A stretch of DNA of 64,000 bases, taken from contig NZ_JAEVLS010000006.1 of the NCBI RefSeq assembly GCF_016801985.1, forward strand, positions 186,001 through 250,000. The letters are read 5' to 3'. Below are positions 63,180 through 64,000 of this stretch, in pieces. This DNA comes from Steroidobacter gossypii. Its GTDB lineage: Bacteria; Pseudomonadota; Gammaproteobacteria; Steroidobacterales; Steroidobacteraceae. The position numbers and the translations under genes were made by a program. Under the pieces are notes generated by a model. It was not told where the DNA came from and ran no database searches. It was given only the letters and a program-made list of their open reading frames with translations. Within the stretch, counting starts at the first letter, position 1. Each line of letters opens with the position of its first letter.

Positions 63180-64000
63180 ATGGCGCGCAGGATCCCCGAC
63201 GTTATTGCGGCCGTCGATCTAGGTTCCAACAGCTTCCACATGGTCGTCGCCCGTCATTCGCACGGGCAGCTCACCATCGTCGATCGCTTGCGTGAAAGCG
63301 TGCGCCTCGGCGCCGGGCTCGACGAACAAGGGCGATTGAAGCGCGAGGCCATCGACGTTGCGCTGGCTTGCCTGGAGCGATTCGGTCAGCGACTGCGCGA
63401 CATGAAGGCAGAGAGCGTGCGTGTCGTCGGCACCAACACGCTGCGCAAAGCCAAGCGCAAAGGGGCGTTCCTGGATCGCGCGCGTTCCGCGCTCGGTCAT
63501 CCCATCGAAGTGATCTCCGGTATCGAAGAAGCGCGCCTGATCTATCTCGGCGTAGCGAACACCATGCCGAGCGAGCCGGGCCGGCGCCTGGTCGCGGACA
63601 TCGGCGGCGGCAGCACTGAAATCATCATTGGCGAAGGCCATCAGCCGAAGAAGCTGGAAAGCCTGCACATGGGCTGCGTGAGCATGAGCTCGCGCGTCTT
63701 CAGCGACGGCGCGATCACCGAGAAGCGGTTGAAGCGCGCTCGCCTGGCTGCGCGCCTCGAACTGGAGCCGGTGCAGACGACCTTCAAAGAATATGGTTGG
63801 GATCAGGTCGTCGGCTCATCCGGCACCATCCGAGCCGTCAGCGACGTGCTGCGCGCACGCTCCAATGGCGACGGAATCATCACGCCGGCTGGCATCGACG
63901 CGTTGCTGGAGCAAGTGCTCCGCGCCGGGCACCTCTCGAAGCTGCGCTTGCCTGGACTGGCGGAGGAGCGAGTCCCGGTGTTCCCGGGAGGGCTGGCCAT
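63180..64000 (+). CDS. ppx: Exopolyphosphatase / Ppx-GppA family (3' end outside window)
   Basis: Cleaves polyphosphate or pppGpp. Begins MARRIPDVIAAVDLGSNSFH, with the actin-like phosphate-1 loop AAVDLGSNSFHMVV. VGTNTLRKAKRKGAFL, ISGIEEARLIYLG and the phosphate-2 loop ADIGGGSTEIIIG follow. 273 codons lie in the window and the frame is still open in the VFPGG motif, with the rest off-window. Ppx is likelier than GppA from length of the conserved blocks, but both activities are possible. Confidence 0.92.
   Translation, partial: MARRIPDVIAAVDLGSNSFHMVVARHSHGQLTIVDRLRESVRLGAGLDEQGRLKREAIDVALACLERFGQRLRDMKAESVRVVGTNTLRKAKRKGAFLDRARSALGHPIEVISGIEEARLIYLGVANTMPSEPGRRLVADIGGGSTEIIIGEGHQPKKLESLHMGCVSMSSRVFSDGAITEKRLKRARLAARLELEPVQTTFKEYGWDQVVGSSGTIRAVSDVLRARSNGDGIITPAGIDALLEQVLRAGHLSKLRLPGLAEERVPVFPGGLA

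Overview
The window is about 64 kb of GC-rich chromosome carrying about 60 densely packed protein genes. No rRNA, tRNA, CRISPR array, transposase or phage gene was found. Gene content and order point to a gammaproteobacterium. The clues are the kdsD-kdsC-lptCAB-rpoN-hpf-rapZ block, ibaG-murA, petABC-sspAB, mpl, erpA, and a TyrA with a fused chorismate mutase. The combination of PPi-dependent phosphofructokinase with a membrane H+-pyrophosphatase, and the general style of the genes, would fit a Steroidobacteraceae/Nevskiales-like lineage. That placement is inference only.

Layout. 1-4.9 kb: a molybdenum hydroxylase pair cut by the window edge, then tolC, a rhodanese and a PCMT-like gene. 5.3-8.0 kb: a PAS-GGDEF-EAL protein and a DUF454 protein. 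8.0-12.8 kb: pfp and hppA (PPi-linked energy metabolism), divergent from an adenylate kinase with a long lysine/alanine-rich tail. 13.2-18.4 kb: rnd, a small membrane protein, mpl, a Lon-N protein, a CPBP protease and a Myb/SANT-like small protein. 18.5-21.5 kb: a glycosyltransferase and a Wzi-type outer-membrane protein. 21.6-25.0 kb: hemL, rubredoxin, a GumN/TraB protein and cpdA. 25.5-35.7 kb: a central-carbon run tkt-gap-pgk-pyk followed on the same strand by a penicillin-acylase-type hydrolase, a MoxR ATPase and a VWA protein. 36.3-39.6 kb: peroxiredoxin, patatin and mgtE. 39.8-46.3 kb: the envelope and nitrogen-sigma block on the minus strand. 46.5-49.1 kb: ibaG-murA convergent with a DegS/AlgW-type protease. 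49.3-53.0 kb: the cytochrome bc1 operon and sspAB. 53.1-56.1 kb: pdxH, tyrA and a GGDEF protein. 56.2-60.0 kb: a Fur-box-controlled iron(III) ABC transporter. 60.2-64 kb: rppH, hemJ, a DUF6776-like protein, a bactofilin, erpA and the start of ppx.

The most notable signal lies between the genes. Four intergenic copies (25288-25385, 39671-39770, 57265-57370, 60740-60798) share an ordered set of small hairpins whose stems change in compensating ways while a GGA/GGGA loop is kept. The copy after rppH contains a perfect 12/12 match to the published CsrA SELEX consensus RUACARGGAUGU. The gap at 35.7-36.3 kb adds a 29-bp inverted repeat and a 37-bp tandem array with GGA-loop hairpins. Together these suggest a dispersed, transcribed RNA-hairpin family that could be read by CsrA/RsmA. 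Other points worth a look are the histone-H1-like tail on Adk, the PPi-based glycolytic pair, and the loss of ptsN/npr from the rpoN block.
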